Source of the DNA: Bradyrhizobium lablabi
Lineage (GTDB): Bacteria > Pseudomonadota > Alphaproteobacteria > Rhizobiales > Xanthobacteraceae
Direction: 5' to 3'
Assembly: GCF_900141755.1 (NCBI RefSeq)
Contig: NZ_LT670844.1
Span: 1,736,001-1,800,000 of the forward strand
DNA: 64,000 bases
The translations under genes and the position numbers were made by a program. The notes under the pieces are model-generated. The model was not told where the DNA came from, searched no databases, and was given only the letters and a program-made list of their open reading frames with translations. Shown here one piece after another: positions 8,823 through 17,844 of this stretch; position 1 is the first letter of the stretch; every line of letters starts with the position of its first letter.

Positions 8823-9968
8823 TCAGCTCGACAGAAGCCCGGCGGCCGGCGTGGAGTTAGTCGGCCACAGATATTTTACCCAATTCCTGACAGTGGGCTC
8901 AAGCACACTCGAGACGATAAAGCTCGCGGCTACCATAGCTGACGTTGCCAAAATCAAGGCGACAATCGGAAGAAGCCCGAGGTTCACTAGAATACGTATC
9001 AACCCCACACCGATTATTTCGTGAAGCAAATATAGAGGGTAAGTCATCAAGCCAACTTTGCGGAAGACTAGAAGGAGGCCTTTGGATTTCGGAGTCAGAG
9101 GCGCAACGTAACGCGTCGTAACAAGCATCGCACCAACAGCAATTCCCCAAACCGAGAGCGGCACGGCCGGGGTACCCGAAAAGTAGCTACTGATGGCATG
9201 AGTTTTTGCGATGGTGTTGCTAAAGTTGCCAATAATCTCCAAGAAACAGGTCGCTAAGGCCAGAGAAAAGCCAATCCAAATAAATGGATCGTTTCGCTGC
9301 AACGATAGCCACATCCAAAGTCCGAGAGCAAAGAAACAGCCATACTGCAGGAGAAACAAGTGTTGATTTCTCAAGACAAAATTTATTATCGCAACGTCGC
9401 TTCGAAGGGGGATGTTGAGATAAGTGCATGTAACAAATATGCCGCTTGCGGTGGTGAGTAGCAGCGCGATCCAATGGATACTGTCGAACCGACGAAATAC
9501 CAATACACCGAAAATCAAGGTGTAAAAGCAGATTTCAATGGGAAGGGTCCAATACGAAGCGTCGATCCACGGACCCCACAACCAGAGTGAAATAGACCTT
9601 AGATAAGGCTCGAATAGTGAAGCCGGTGTAAATCCTAGAAGCGCGATGGAGAAGACTAGAGTGGTCGTCGCGCAAATCCAAGCCGCTGGATAAAGGCGAA
9701 GAAAGCGGCCCCGCAAAAACTCTCCCGCAGTTGCTCCGCTAGCAGAAGATGCAATTACAAACCCGGAAATAACAAAAAAAATGTGCACTCCGACCGCACC
9801 GAACCAAGTGAATGGTCCAAGATATTCGAACCGGGCCGCACCCATCAGCGCTCCGGCAGTCGGCTCGGTTTCTGCCCACGACCAGAAACCGAAATGAAAA
9901 GACAGGACCAGCAAGGCTGCGATAAACCTGACAATATCGAGTCCAAAATAATAAGTGTGCGGTTTCAT
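8823..9968 (-). CDS. acyltransferase-3 family membrane protein
   Basis: 381 residues with about ten hydrophobic helices. It starts GLDIVRFIAALLVLSFHFGF, continues through GVHIFFVISGFVIA near residue 60, and ends with LMTYPLYLLHEIIG, the family's conserved membrane motifs. It is the short form without an SGNH domain. It lies 28 bases downstream of the start of the next acyltransferase unit on the same strand (9997-11133), so the two are probably cotranscribed. Two acyltransferases in one transcript suggest two different acyl substituents or two different sugar positions. Confidence 0.88.
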   Translation of the reverse strand: MKPHTYYFGLDIVRFIAALLVLSFHFGFWSWAETEPTAGALMGAARFEYLGPFTWFGAVGVHIFFVISGFVIASSASGATAGEFLRGRFLRLYPAAWICATTTLVFSIALLGFTPASLFEPYLRSISLWLWGPWIDASYWTLPIEICFYTLIFGVLVFRRFDSIHWIALLLTTASGIFVTCTYLNIPLRSDVAIINFVLRNQHLFLLQYGCFFALGLWMWLSLQRNDPFIWIGFSLALATCFLEIIGNFSNTIAKTHAISSYFSGTPAVPLSVWGIAVGAMLVTTRYVAPLTPKSKGLLLVFRKVGLMTYPLYLLHEIIGVGLIRILVNLGLLPIVALILATSAMVAASFIVSSVLEPTVRNWVKYLWPTNSTPAAGLLSS

Positions 9969-9996
9969 TTACGTTTCACCAATACTGGCAGCGCCC

Positions 9997-11133
9997 TCAG
10001 GCGCTTCGCCCTTGTAGCATCCGCTTATTTTTAGAGGCCGATCGGAGGAAACTCGCGATTCTTTTCTCCAAAAAGTAATATGTGAGAACGCTCACGCCTA
10101 TTGAGGCGACAACTCCGATCGGGACGAAAATATGCATGCCTAGAGAGGGCCCAATGCGCTTCCATATTGAGCTCATGAAAAACAGCACGTGGGGATGAAA
10201 CAGATAAAGACTATAGGAGGCATTCCCCAACAGCACAAAAAGGGCTCGAGCCCGCGTTAGCGGCGCGGGATCGTGAGTTAACGTACAAATTGCGACGACG
10301 CTTACCGCGCACAGAAATCTCACCAAAGACATGCCGGTAGTCATGCTGTCGGTCTGGTTCGCAAGATAAACAAACGCGATCATCAAGCATGCCGACAGCG
10401 CAACCGGATAAGAAAAATCTCGAAAGCGGTTCGTCGCGATCAGACGTTCTCTCGCCAACGCGAGTAGTGCTCCCGCCAGGAATTCAAGAATAATGGGATG
10501 CATCCAAAATCGGGGGATGACGAACTCCGGTTGCACCGGCGCTGGCGTCAGCACGAAGGGAGTGCCTGACGCGAGGTCCCAGATTTTTCCGACAACGACA
10601 AGCCCCACAAACATCGCACTCAGAAATGCCAATCCGCGACGGCGCGGCAAAAACAGAGCGAATGCAAAGAGAGAATAGAAAAACATCTCGAAATCAAGTG
10701 TCCAGCCCTGGCTGAGAATAGGCTGAGGCAGATTCGTGACATGGTCGAAATACGGAACAAAAAGCGCGCTTGTCAGGTACTGGAGTGGCGGCCACCGATT
10801 GAAGTTTCCGGATGCGAAGAAGAGCGCGACGTAAAAAGACGTTGCGATAAGATAGATCGGAACGATTCTGCTAAGTCGGTTTGCGAAAAAGTCTTTCGGG
10901 CTCGAGCTCCAACCGTCTCCCTCGGACGAAATATACACCATGATAAAGCCGCTGATGACGAAGAAGACATCGACGCCCAATCTTCCTGGAAACATTGGAA
11001 AATGAAATTGAACGCCGAGTCGTTCGGCGACGCTTGCGCCGACGAACCCACAATGATCCAGAACAACGATTAAGGCAGCAATGAACCGAAGGATTTGTAA
11101 GGACGCGATCGTCGGCTTATCCGCGCTGGGCAC
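9997..11133 (-). CDS. acyltransferase-3 family membrane protein
   Basis: 378 residues from a GTG start at 11133 with GAGG about 8 bases upstream. Family signatures are SLQILRFIAALIVVLDHCGF at residues 11-30, GVDVFFVISGFIMVY near 55-69 and LFVLLGNASYSLYLFHPH near residue 320. About ten transmembrane helices are visible and no SGNH domain. It is first in a two-gene acyltransferase unit with 8823-9968. It probably acylates the exopolysaccharide repeat unit, with the donor side in the cytoplasm. Confidence 0.88.
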   Translation of the reverse strand: MPSADKPTIASLQILRFIAALIVVLDHCGFVGASVAERLGVQFHFPMFPGRLGVDVFFVISGFIMVYISSEGDGWSSSPKDFFANRLSRIVPIYLIATSFYVALFFASGNFNRWPPLQYLTSALFVPYFDHVTNLPQPILSQGWTLDFEMFFYSLFAFALFLPRRRGLAFLSAMFVGLVVVGKIWDLASGTPFVLTPAPVQPEFVIPRFWMHPIILEFLAGALLALARERLIATNRFRDFSYPVALSACLMIAFVYLANQTDSMTTGMSLVRFLCAVSVVAICTLTHDPAPLTRARALFVLLGNASYSLYLFHPHVLFFMSSIWKRIGPSLGMHIFVPIGVVASIGVSVLTYYFLEKRIASFLRSASKNKRMLQGRSA

Positions 11134-11225
11134 TTGGCTAACCTCGCTCTGTCATGTCCCCCACGGCTGAGGATGATATTTTCCGCATTCCCGTGTTTTC
11201 GGCAGGCTCGCGCGGGTCGCACTTT

Positions 11226-11486
11226 TTAGATTGAACGGCGCCGTGCCTCCGATGGGCTGCAGATCCACACCCGCCGGAAAATGATTCCGCGCTCGGTTTC
11301 CAGTCGTTCGTATCGAACGCACGGCCCCCATCCGGTGTATCCGTATGGAAACGGGCGCCCCCAAAACGAAACCGGACTAGCCGTGGCAGCTTTGGCCTGC
11401 TCGAAACCGTTCCAGGCGACGGGCGCTGCAACCGCCAATTGCGGCACCAGAAACAGCTCAACGAGCACGGCTAACACAACGATCAT
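11226..11486 (-). CDS. small secreted protein of unknown function
   Basis: 86 residues. The ATG at 11486 follows a strong GGAGGGGAAA site, which decides it over two upstream starts. A signal peptide (MIVVLAVLVELFLVPQLAVAA) precedes a short mature domain with two cysteines, in GWGPCVRYERL and RRVWIC, which could form a disulfide in the periplasm. The pattern GRPFPYGY...GPC...VWIC is reminiscent of small Bradyrhizobium exported proteins without known function. It diverges from the glycosylphosphotransferase gene. Confidence 0.7.
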   Translation of the reverse strand: MIVVLAVLVELFLVPQLAVAAPVAWNGFEQAKAATASPVSFWGRPFPYGYTGWGPCVRYERLETERGIIFRRVWICSPSEARRRSI

Positions 11487-11564
11487 TTTCCCCTCCGTCC
11501 GTATTCCCTGCATCGACACGTTCCCTCGCCGCGGGCCGTATTTCAAGTCCCCAAATCCGCCCAA

Positions 11565-11668
11565 ATTTAATCGCTGAAATTAAATGCAAATAAAGTTATT
11601 GCAATGCACAAAACGTAGTTTTATATTAAATATTGAAGTAACTGATTTGACAATTGCGGGTAGACGCA
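11565..11668 (+). promoter_or_regulatory. A/T-rich leader of the glycosylphosphotransferase gene
   Basis: A strongly A/T-rich stretch between divergent genes with a 7-bp inverted repeat, ATTTAAT at 11565-11571 and ATTAAAT at 11579-11585. In rhizobia such tracts are typical targets of H-NS-like and MucR/Ros regulators. Assignment as the promoter of 11669-13150 is inference from position. Confidence 0.4.
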
Positions 11669-13150
11669 ATGGCTGTCGTTCCGAGTCGGGCTAAAACGCT
11701 TGATGTTCCAACACATAGCGGAAATATCTCCAGCGCGCTGAATGCGCGGAGTTCAGGATTTATTAGACCTCGCTGGATCGAGGTCGCGGTCATAATATCA
11801 GATTTAATTGTCCTGATGCTGGCGAGCTATGCGTGCCTGGCCGGCTATTCAATCTTCGCGGGTGTAAGCCTAGGCGGTACAACCGTGGGTGTCGCGTTGC
11901 TGGCGACGTTGAACTTCATCGCCATCATGGCGGCCCGCAAGAATTACCGCCTCAGGCGATTGACCCAGATCGCCGTTCAGTTTCGCGAGACCATCTCGGT
12001 TTGGGGAGCTGTGTTCGGCGCATTGGCGCTCGCCGGCTTCACGATGAAGGTCAGTTCTGATTTCTCGCGCGGCGGCGTCATCGCGTTTTTTGCGGGTGGT
12101 GTCTTGAGCATCCTGTGCTCCCGGCTTTTGGTCGCCGGTGTGATTTCTCGGGCCGTCGCCAACAGCTGGTTCGTGCGGCGGGAGATCGTGATCATTGCCG
12201 AGCAGGGATACTCGTTATCCTCGGCGCCGCTCCGGGAGATGCGGCAATTCGGCTATCGGTCGGTCAAAACATTCGAGATTTCGACCTATGAACTCTCCGG
12301 GCCGGGCATCACCTCGGCGCTGCGGGAAAAGCTCGCGGACGTCATCTCCACCGTTCGAGAACGACAGATCGGCGAAATCTATCTGCTGTTCAGCTGGACC
12401 AATCGCCGTGCCATCGACCTGCTGCTCGACGCACTGACCGTTCTGCCGGTTTCAGTGCACCTGGTCCCCGATGAAAGCACAGCTCGCTATCTGCGAAATC
12501 CCGTGGTGGCCATCGGAAGCAGCTGGACTGCGGAAGTCAGGCGTCCTCCGCTGACACGGATGGAGCAATGGCTGAAACGTTCGTTCGACGTTGCCGTTGC
12601 CTCGGTTGCGATCGTCCTGCTTCTGCCGATCATGGTGATGACGGCTTTGCTGATCAAGCTCGACTCGCGGGGGCCGGTATTTTTCCGCCAGACCCGCAAC
12701 GGCTTTAACGGCCGGCCATTCGGCATCTTCAAGTTTCGGACCATGCGGGTGCTCGAAAACGGCGCCAGCATCAAGCAAGCAACCCGTGACGATCCTCGTA
12801 TCACCGCGGTTGGACGATTTTTGCGAAAGTCCAGCATCGACGAGCTTCCGCAGCTGTTCAATGTGCTGATCGGCGACATGTCGATCGTCGGTCCGCGGCC
12901 GCATGCATCGGCGCATAATTCCGAGTACGAAAAGCTGATCGCCAACTATGCGTTCCGGCATCACGTCAAACCCGGCATCACCGGCTGGGCGCAGGTCAAC
13001 GGGCTTCGCGGAGAGACGCGTACGGTCGATCTCATGCAGCGCCGGGTCGAGCATGACATTTGGTACATCAACAACTGGAACATCATTCTGGACGCCAAAA
13101 TCGCGGTGAGAACGATCGCGGTGAGTTTGATTCACGCCGATGCCTATTGA
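11669..13150 (+). CDS. polyprenyl-phosphate sugar-1-phosphate transferase (initiating glycosyltransferase)
   Basis: 493 residues. It has N-terminal transmembrane helices and a middle CoA-binding-like domain. The C-terminal catalytic domain starts near residue 303 (RSFDVAVASVAIVLLLPIMV), with RQTRNGFNGRPFGIFKFRTM, RKSSIDELPQLFNVL, SIVGPRPHA and KPGITGWAQVNGLRGET near 434. This is the WbaP/WcaJ/ExoY class, which moves a sugar phosphate onto undecaprenyl phosphate in the inner membrane and so begins each repeat unit. ATG 11669 is preferred to the TTG five codons upstream. The WecG-type gene follows after 45 bases. Confidence 0.92.
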   Translation: MAVVPSRAKTLDVPTHSGNISSALNARSSGFIRPRWIEVAVIISDLIVLMLASYACLAGYSIFAGVSLGGTTVGVALLATLNFIAIMAARKNYRLRRLTQIAVQFRETISVWGAVFGALALAGFTMKVSSDFSRGGVIAFFAGGVLSILCSRLLVAGVISRAVANSWFVRREIVIIAEQGYSLSSAPLREMRQFGYRSVKTFEISTYELSGPGITSALREKLADVISTVRERQIGEIYLLFSWTNRRAIDLLLDALTVLPVSVHLVPDESTARYLRNPVVAIGSSWTAEVRRPPLTRMEQWLKRSFDVAVASVAIVLLLPIMVMTALLIKLDSRGPVFFRQTRNGFNGRPFGIFKFRTMRVLENGASIKQATRDDPRITAVGRFLRKSSIDELPQLFNVLIGDMSIVGPRPHASAHNSEYEKLIANYAFRHHVKPGITGWAQVNGLRGETRTVDLMQRRVEHDIWYINNWNIILDAKIAVRTIAVSLIHADAY

Positions 13151-13195
13151 CGTGATCGGATCGCACGGCAGTCAAAGCCGGCTGAGGAATTAGAA

Positions 13196-13975
13196 ATGCG
13201 CTTCACAATGCAGTCAGCAACGCCGACCGACGTGCGGCTTTTCAATGGTTCCCTCGACAGCCTTCTGAAACAGACAGCAAGGCCGGAGGGTGGTCCGCTG
13301 TTGCTGGTAACCCCAAACCTCGACCATTTGCGGCTGCTTTGGCGCACACCGGCGTTCCGAAGAGCCTATGCATCTGCCGACTTGATCGTGAACGACAGCA
13401 GGTTTTTGGATAAGTACTTCTTGCGCGGAAATGCCTTATGCGCTCCTGGCTCGGATATCGTGCCCACATTTCTGGGGCAGTTAAATCCTTCGTCAAGAGT
13501 ATGTGTCGTCGGCTTCACGGAAAACGTAAAGTCGGAAATAACGAAGGCGTTCCCCGGCTTGGCGTTCTCATTCGTTCAACCGAGCATGGGATATATCCTG
13601 CGGCACCAGGAGCGGCTAATGTTGGTTAAGCGTGTCCTCGAGTTCAATCCGGATATTGTTCTGGTTTGTACGGGTGCGCCTCAAAGCGAAATTTTTGCGG
13701 CTCAGCTTAAGCGCGCGACCGAAAAAAACATGTCCATACTCTGCTGCGGATCCGCTCTGCATTTCCTGACAGGCGAAAAAAAACGATCGTCTGAAACTTT
13801 GAGAAATCTCGGCATGGAATGGGCATTCCGCTTCTTTCACGAGGCCCATACCAGAAAACGCTACCTTTACGATTCGCTTTTCTTGTTCACAAAATTGAGC
13901 TCATTCGTAACATTCCGACTGAACGGCAGCGCATCGTTTGGCCGCTACCGATTGAATGCCCATCGAGCGAACTGA
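13196..13975 (+). CDS. WecG/TagA/CpsF family glycosyltransferase
   Basis: 259 residues, a soluble protein. VTPNLDHL at 38-45 and ADLIVNDSRFL at 61-71 correspond to the family's conserved N-terminal blocks. CTGAPQSEIFAAQL near residue 160 matches the GxPxQE block. The C-terminus (GMEWAFRFFHE) is the membrane-associating tail typical of the family. It usually adds the second sugar to the lipid-linked first sugar, which fits its place right after the initiating transferase. Its 3' end overlaps the convergent GT8-like gene by 31 bases. Confidence 0.85.
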   Translation: MRFTMQSATPTDVRLFNGSLDSLLKQTARPEGGPLLLVTPNLDHLRLLWRTPAFRRAYASADLIVNDSRFLDKYFLRGNALCAPGSDIVPTFLGQLNPSSRVCVVGFTENVKSEITKAFPGLAFSFVQPSMGYILRHQERLMLVKRVLEFNPDIVLVCTGAPQSEIFAAQLKRATEKNMSILCCGSALHFLTGEKKRSSETLRNLGMEWAFRFFHEAHTRKRYLYDSLFLFTKLSSFVTFRLNGSASFGRYRLNAHRAN

Positions 13976-14877
13976 GGGCGCAAGCGCTTCTTCACACCGT
14001 GGATTTTGTACTCCAGGTACTTTTTCGTTCGATCGATGATGGATGCAAATTGCGCCGAGGCACGAGTTCGGAAATCGATATCTTTGATAGAAACATTGTT
14101 CGTCAAGGAATAGGCGGCCAGCCTGTATTCCGGACTAAACAAATATGGTCCGGCAAAATGACATATCGCGGGTGATACCACGCCATCATATCGTTCAAAG
14201 GTGCATCCACCACCCAGCGGCTCAATTGATATTTTCCCCTTCAGCCCCGTTGGAGTTCGCATCAAATTGCCGTTGTCGTGGTACAAATCAAACATGCCCA
14301 GTTTGGCAAGTGCCAGCGCGAAGACTGTTTCTTCTCCGGGGCCCGATTTATCAAACGCCTTGATTCCGTATTTCCGATAGTCGCTATGGATCTCCCGGGC
14401 GATCCGAAAAACGGAAGAAGACAGCTCTCCCTTCCTAAAGAAATAGATCCCTCCGTTGAATTTTGGAAATTGCTCTCCGCCGACTAACTTCAGGGCTTCG
14501 GAGAGGTTATCTATATATTCATCTGTGCCGTTCAGCGCCGTGAACTTCTCCATTGCTGGAGTGAACTCGAACTTACGAATTTGCTCTAACTCATTAGGGA
14601 AAGGACGGGTAGCGATACAATCCGAATCGATAAAAAGCGTCTCTTGGAACGGCGTATACTGATCCAGATATGCTTTCTGCAGAACGCCGACCGGAATTCC
14701 GCTCAAGGGCGGAACGATTACGTCGGCGGATGCTGCTAGACGATCGTTATCTGTAACGATCGCCAAGGGAACACCGGGCATGTTTCTTCGCAGCGATAGT
14801 GATAAAATCTCTGCTTGCCGTAAGTATCTTTCATGCCCAATCGCTATCGTCAGAAAACCGAGATTACTTTTACCCAT
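13945..14877 (-). CDS. GT8-like glycosyltransferase
   Basis: 310 residues, a cytoplasmic GT-A fold. Residues 7-45 (GFLTIAIGHERYLRQAEILS...) match the nucleotide-binding start, DSD at 84-86 is the metal-binding motif, and KFNGGIYFF and HFAG follow in the order seen in GT8-type enzymes. It likely adds one sugar of the repeat unit from a nucleotide sugar. The stop codon lies inside the 3' end of the convergent WecG-type gene. The next gene on the same strand, upstream (14890-16173), ends 12 bases before this start, so the two are probably cotranscribed. Confidence 0.7.
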   Translation of the reverse strand: MGKSNLGFLTIAIGHERYLRQAEILSLSLRRNMPGVPLAIVTDNDRLAASADVIVPPLSGIPVGVLQKAYLDQYTPFQETLFIDSDCIATRPFPNELEQIRKFEFTPAMEKFTALNGTDEYIDNLSEALKLVGGEQFPKFNGGIYFFRKGELSSSVFRIAREIHSDYRKYGIKAFDKSGPGEETVFALALAKLGMFDLYHDNGNLMRTPTGLKGKISIEPLGGGCTFERYDGVVSPAICHFAGPYLFSPEYRLAAYSLTNNVSIKDIDFRTRASAQFASIIDRTKKYLEYKIHGVKKRLRPQFARWAFNR

Positions 14878-14889
14878 TGGTGCTATCCG

Positions 14890-16173
14890 TCAGGTACGAA
14901 GCTGCTGCAGATTTGAGCGATTACCAACTCCTTGCGCAAAGAACTGAGGCTTCGTGGCAAGATGCATCGCCTGGATCGATCGGCACTTACATATGATGAA
15001 AGCCACAAAACTCCAAGCATACCAATTATAGGATAGATAATACGGGGTGTTATCGGAGTAATTGACGATCAACATTCCAACAATTGCGACGATTCCGATA
15101 ATCGCTTCCTGTTGAGCGAAGCGCCGCAACTTTACTAGTGTGACTATGCAGGCAGCATAGATAAAAAGATACGCGGCCAGTCCGGTCCAGCCGTTTTCGT
15201 AGATGGTCTGAACGTAGGCACTGTGCGCCTCGGTGGTGCCTTCCTCGAGAACTGCAGAATCTGAAAACGTAGCCGAATTTATGTGAAAGGAACCGAGCCC
15301 CTTTCCAAAAGCGGCGCTACCTTCCAGATCATCGAAGGCTTGTTCCCAAAGAAGTTGTCGCCAGGCGTAAGAGCTCTGTTGCTCGCCTGCGGCCAGATCG
15401 TTACTGCTGCTGACATCTGTTAGGCGGTTTTGGACCGCCGGAACGGAAAGCAGGGTGGGAACCAGCAAAGTTGCCAATAATAATCGCCTGTCAAGGAACA
15501 GAGCCGCTACTCCGAACATTGCGGCAAACGCGATCCATGCGCTTCTGGTCTGCGTAAGCAATAGATACGCCACCGCTATCAATAGTAAGCCGACATACAC
15601 GCTTGAAGCACCGACGGATTGTCGCACCCGCTGGTTATAAAACTTGTATAGGATTCCGCTTATTAATATCAGGAGATAAAAAGCGAATATATTCGAGTGA
15701 GGAAAGGTGGATTGCGCTCGGAAATCTCCATTGAACCCGGTTGCCAGCTCATAGACGCCGAACGCAAATGGAGCAATCGACGACATTAACAAAACATCGG
15801 CGATACTGTCGTTTCGTGTGGACGTGTTTGGCAGCAGAAAAGGAAACGAGAAAAAGGCAAAGTAAGTGAGTTGCGCTCCGTAAAGCTTTAATGCTCCAAT
15901 TTTGTCCGGCGTATGTGCAATCGAAATTGCGACCAGCAGCAAAAAGGGTCCCCAAACAAGGCTCGGGAACATTGCCCTAGAACTATTTTTATATACCAAG
16001 GTGGCGAACAGAGCCAAAACCAGCACATTAAGTATGACGCCAGGACTAAAGTCGATCCCAGCCACTTCGACTCGAAAATCACCAAGAAAACTGTCGAGAG
16101 TTGCCCGCACCAGCAGCAGACCAAGGATTAAATTCCACATCGAAAATTCCTGAGTTTCGCCCAAGTTTAACAT
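14890..16173 (-). CDS. O-antigen ligase/polymerase family membrane protein (Wzy-like)
   Basis: 427 residues with about 11-12 hydrophobic helices. A large periplasmic loop contains the family pattern: LLTQTRSAWIAF, then AFGKGLGSFHINS and AHSAYVQTIYENGWTGL. This is the Wzy_C layout of enzymes that polymerise or ligate undecaprenyl-linked repeats on the periplasmic face. It lies beside the glycosyltransferase and flippase genes, so it is the best candidate for the repeat-unit polymerase. Two other members occur at 24273-25739 and 28407-29696. Which one is the true polymerase cannot be decided from sequence alone. Confidence 0.82.
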   Translation of the reverse strand: MLNLGETQEFSMWNLILGLLLVRATLDSFLGDFRVEVAGIDFSPGVILNVLVLALFATLVYKNSSRAMFPSLVWGPFLLLVAISIAHTPDKIGALKLYGAQLTYFAFFSFPFLLPNTSTRNDSIADVLLMSSIAPFAFGVYELATGFNGDFRAQSTFPHSNIFAFYLLILISGILYKFYNQRVRQSVGASSVYVGLLLIAVAYLLLTQTRSAWIAFAAMFGVAALFLDRRLLLATLLVPTLLSVPAVQNRLTDVSSSNDLAAGEQQSSYAWRQLLWEQAFDDLEGSAAFGKGLGSFHINSATFSDSAVLEEGTTEAHSAYVQTIYENGWTGLAAYLFIYAACIVTLVKLRRFAQQEAIIGIVAIVGMLIVNYSDNTPYYLSYNWYAWSFVAFIICKCRSIQAMHLATKPQFFAQGVGNRSNLQQLRT

Positions 16174-16491
16174 AGAAACCGGCGTTTTTCATCGCAATTT
16201 CGCAAAACACCTTGGCCTCAAACTGCCGCCATATTCCAAGTCCGAGGGGTTAGCATCAGAATTATAGAACGTCCTGTCTCCCGTTAATCTTTGCACGGCA
16301 AAACCCATAGTTGATCGGAATCGCACTCATGCTGAACTCGCGATTGCCGGCCCTTTGAACGCATAGATCGGCCGAATTTGGCATGCTATGTGAATCTATC
16401 GGGTGATGTCGGGGCGTTCCCTATTCTCGCCCTGGGATCGGCCCCGGATACGCGGCCGACGGTAAGCAGTTCGTAGAGATCCGGATCTTGA
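16174..16491. other. divergent intergenic region
   Basis: 318 bases between the Wzy-like gene (minus) and the flippase operon (plus), so it should carry both promoters. I see no coding frame and no strong inverted repeat. Confidence 0.5.
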
Positions 16492-17829
16492 ATGCAAATA
16501 GCCGCAACGCTGAACCGCTTTGGCCGTCAAATTGTCGAGGTCTCTCTCAGACGGCAATTCTTCCGCAATGTTGCAGTTGTATTGACCGGCGCCGCGCTGG
16601 CTCAGCTGATAACAGTTGCGCTTTCACCCGTAATTTCCAGATTGTTCAGCCCGGCAGCCTTTGGCGCTCTAGGCACATTTATGGCGTTGCTGGGATTAAT
16701 AGGTCCGATAGCCACTTTAACATATTCGGCTGCCATAGTGCTTCCGAAGCACGACGAAGAATCCGCCGCTGTTGTTTGGCTCAGCCTCCTCATCTCTGCG
16801 GTTGTTTCAATCATCTCGCTCGTCGCTATCGTCTTGTTCGACACTTATAGCACCGGGAATTGGCTGGAATCCGTTCAAAGCCTTCTATACCTCGTACCGC
16901 TGGTGATCGTGTTTGAGGCGGTTTTTCAGGTCGCGCAACAATGCATGATCAGAGAACGGCGCTATCGCCAAACAGCTCAAATTAGCATTATTCAAGCGGC
17001 CGTGAGCAGCGCTGCTAAAATTGGCGCGGGCATTTTTTCCCCGAGTAGCTTCTCACTCGTGCTGGTTTCACTGCTCGCAGTTCCCATCAACGCGGTGCTG
17101 CTTGGACTGGCTCTGAATTCCAACTCGTCTCGCTCCTGGTGGCCGGCCCCTGCCCCACTTAAGGCAATTAGCGCTACAGCAATCCGCTATCTCGATTTTC
17201 CATTGTATCGTGCCCCCCAGTCGCTTATCAGCGCGGTCTCGCTGAGCCTTCCCCTGCTTATCCTCGCCTACTTCCACGGGCCCGCTGCTGCTGGCTTCTT
17301 CACCCTCAGTAATTCCGTTTTAGGTTCGCCGACCCAACTCTTAACAAAGGCAATCAACGACGTTTTCTTCCCTCGCCTGGTAGATGCATCACATAAAGGC
17401 GAACAGACCAAACTTCTGATACTCAAGGCCGCCGGCGCTCTGGGCGCGGTCAGCATTATCCCTCTCGGGGCTGTCGCTCTGGCCGGCCCATTCCTCTTCC
17501 AGTTGGTATTCGGCGCCCGATGGTTGGAGGCAGGCGAATACTCCCAATGGTTGTCGTTGCTGACGTTCACGACGCTCGTTCTCAGGTCAGGATTGTCAGC
17601 AGTTCCAATTCTGAACATGCAAGGCACTTATCTCATATTCGAGATCGCGAGTACGATTCTAAAATTGGGTTCGCTGTCGATAACCCTGTTTGCGGACCTC
17701 CCGCCAATAGTGCCTATTGCGCTCTTTGCCATCACAGGATCGGTTACAAACGCTTTGTTCTTTTGGTATGTTATAATCAAGTCAGAACAATTCGACAAAG
17801 GCAACTCTCATGTCGCGATCGCGCAATAA
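16492..17829 (+). CDS. polysaccharide repeat-unit flippase (Wzx-like, MOP superfamily)
   Basis: 445 residues with about 12 hydrophobic helices. It opens with a typical start for this family: RNVAVVLTGAALAQLITVAL then SPVISRLFSPAAFGALGTF. Such proteins move undecaprenyl-linked repeat units across the inner membrane. It is first in a tight plus-strand operon: the GT4 gene begins 15 bases after its stop and the GT2 gene follows. Location in the biosynthetic core supports a Wzx role. Confidence 0.87.
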   Translation: MQIAATLNRFGRQIVEVSLRRQFFRNVAVVLTGAALAQLITVALSPVISRLFSPAAFGALGTFMALLGLIGPIATLTYSAAIVLPKHDEESAAVVWLSLLISAVVSIISLVAIVLFDTYSTGNWLESVQSLLYLVPLVIVFEAVFQVAQQCMIRERRYRQTAQISIIQAAVSSAAKIGAGIFSPSSFSLVLVSLLAVPINAVLLGLALNSNSSRSWWPAPAPLKAISATAIRYLDFPLYRAPQSLISAVSLSLPLLILAYFHGPAAAGFFTLSNSVLGSPTQLLTKAINDVFFPRLVDASHKGEQTKLLILKAAGALGAVSIIPLGAVALAGPFLFQLVFGARWLEAGEYSQWLSLLTFTTLVLRSGLSAVPILNMQGTYLIFEIASTILKLGSLSITLFADLPPIVPIALFAITGSVTNALFFWYVIIKSEQFDKGNSHVAIAQ

Positions 17830-17844
17830 CACCCGACGGACCGC

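Noticed and set aside
12452..13135. 227-codon minus-strand frame inside the glycosylphosphotransferase
   Set aside because: Antisense shadow of a gene with all catalytic motifs intact.
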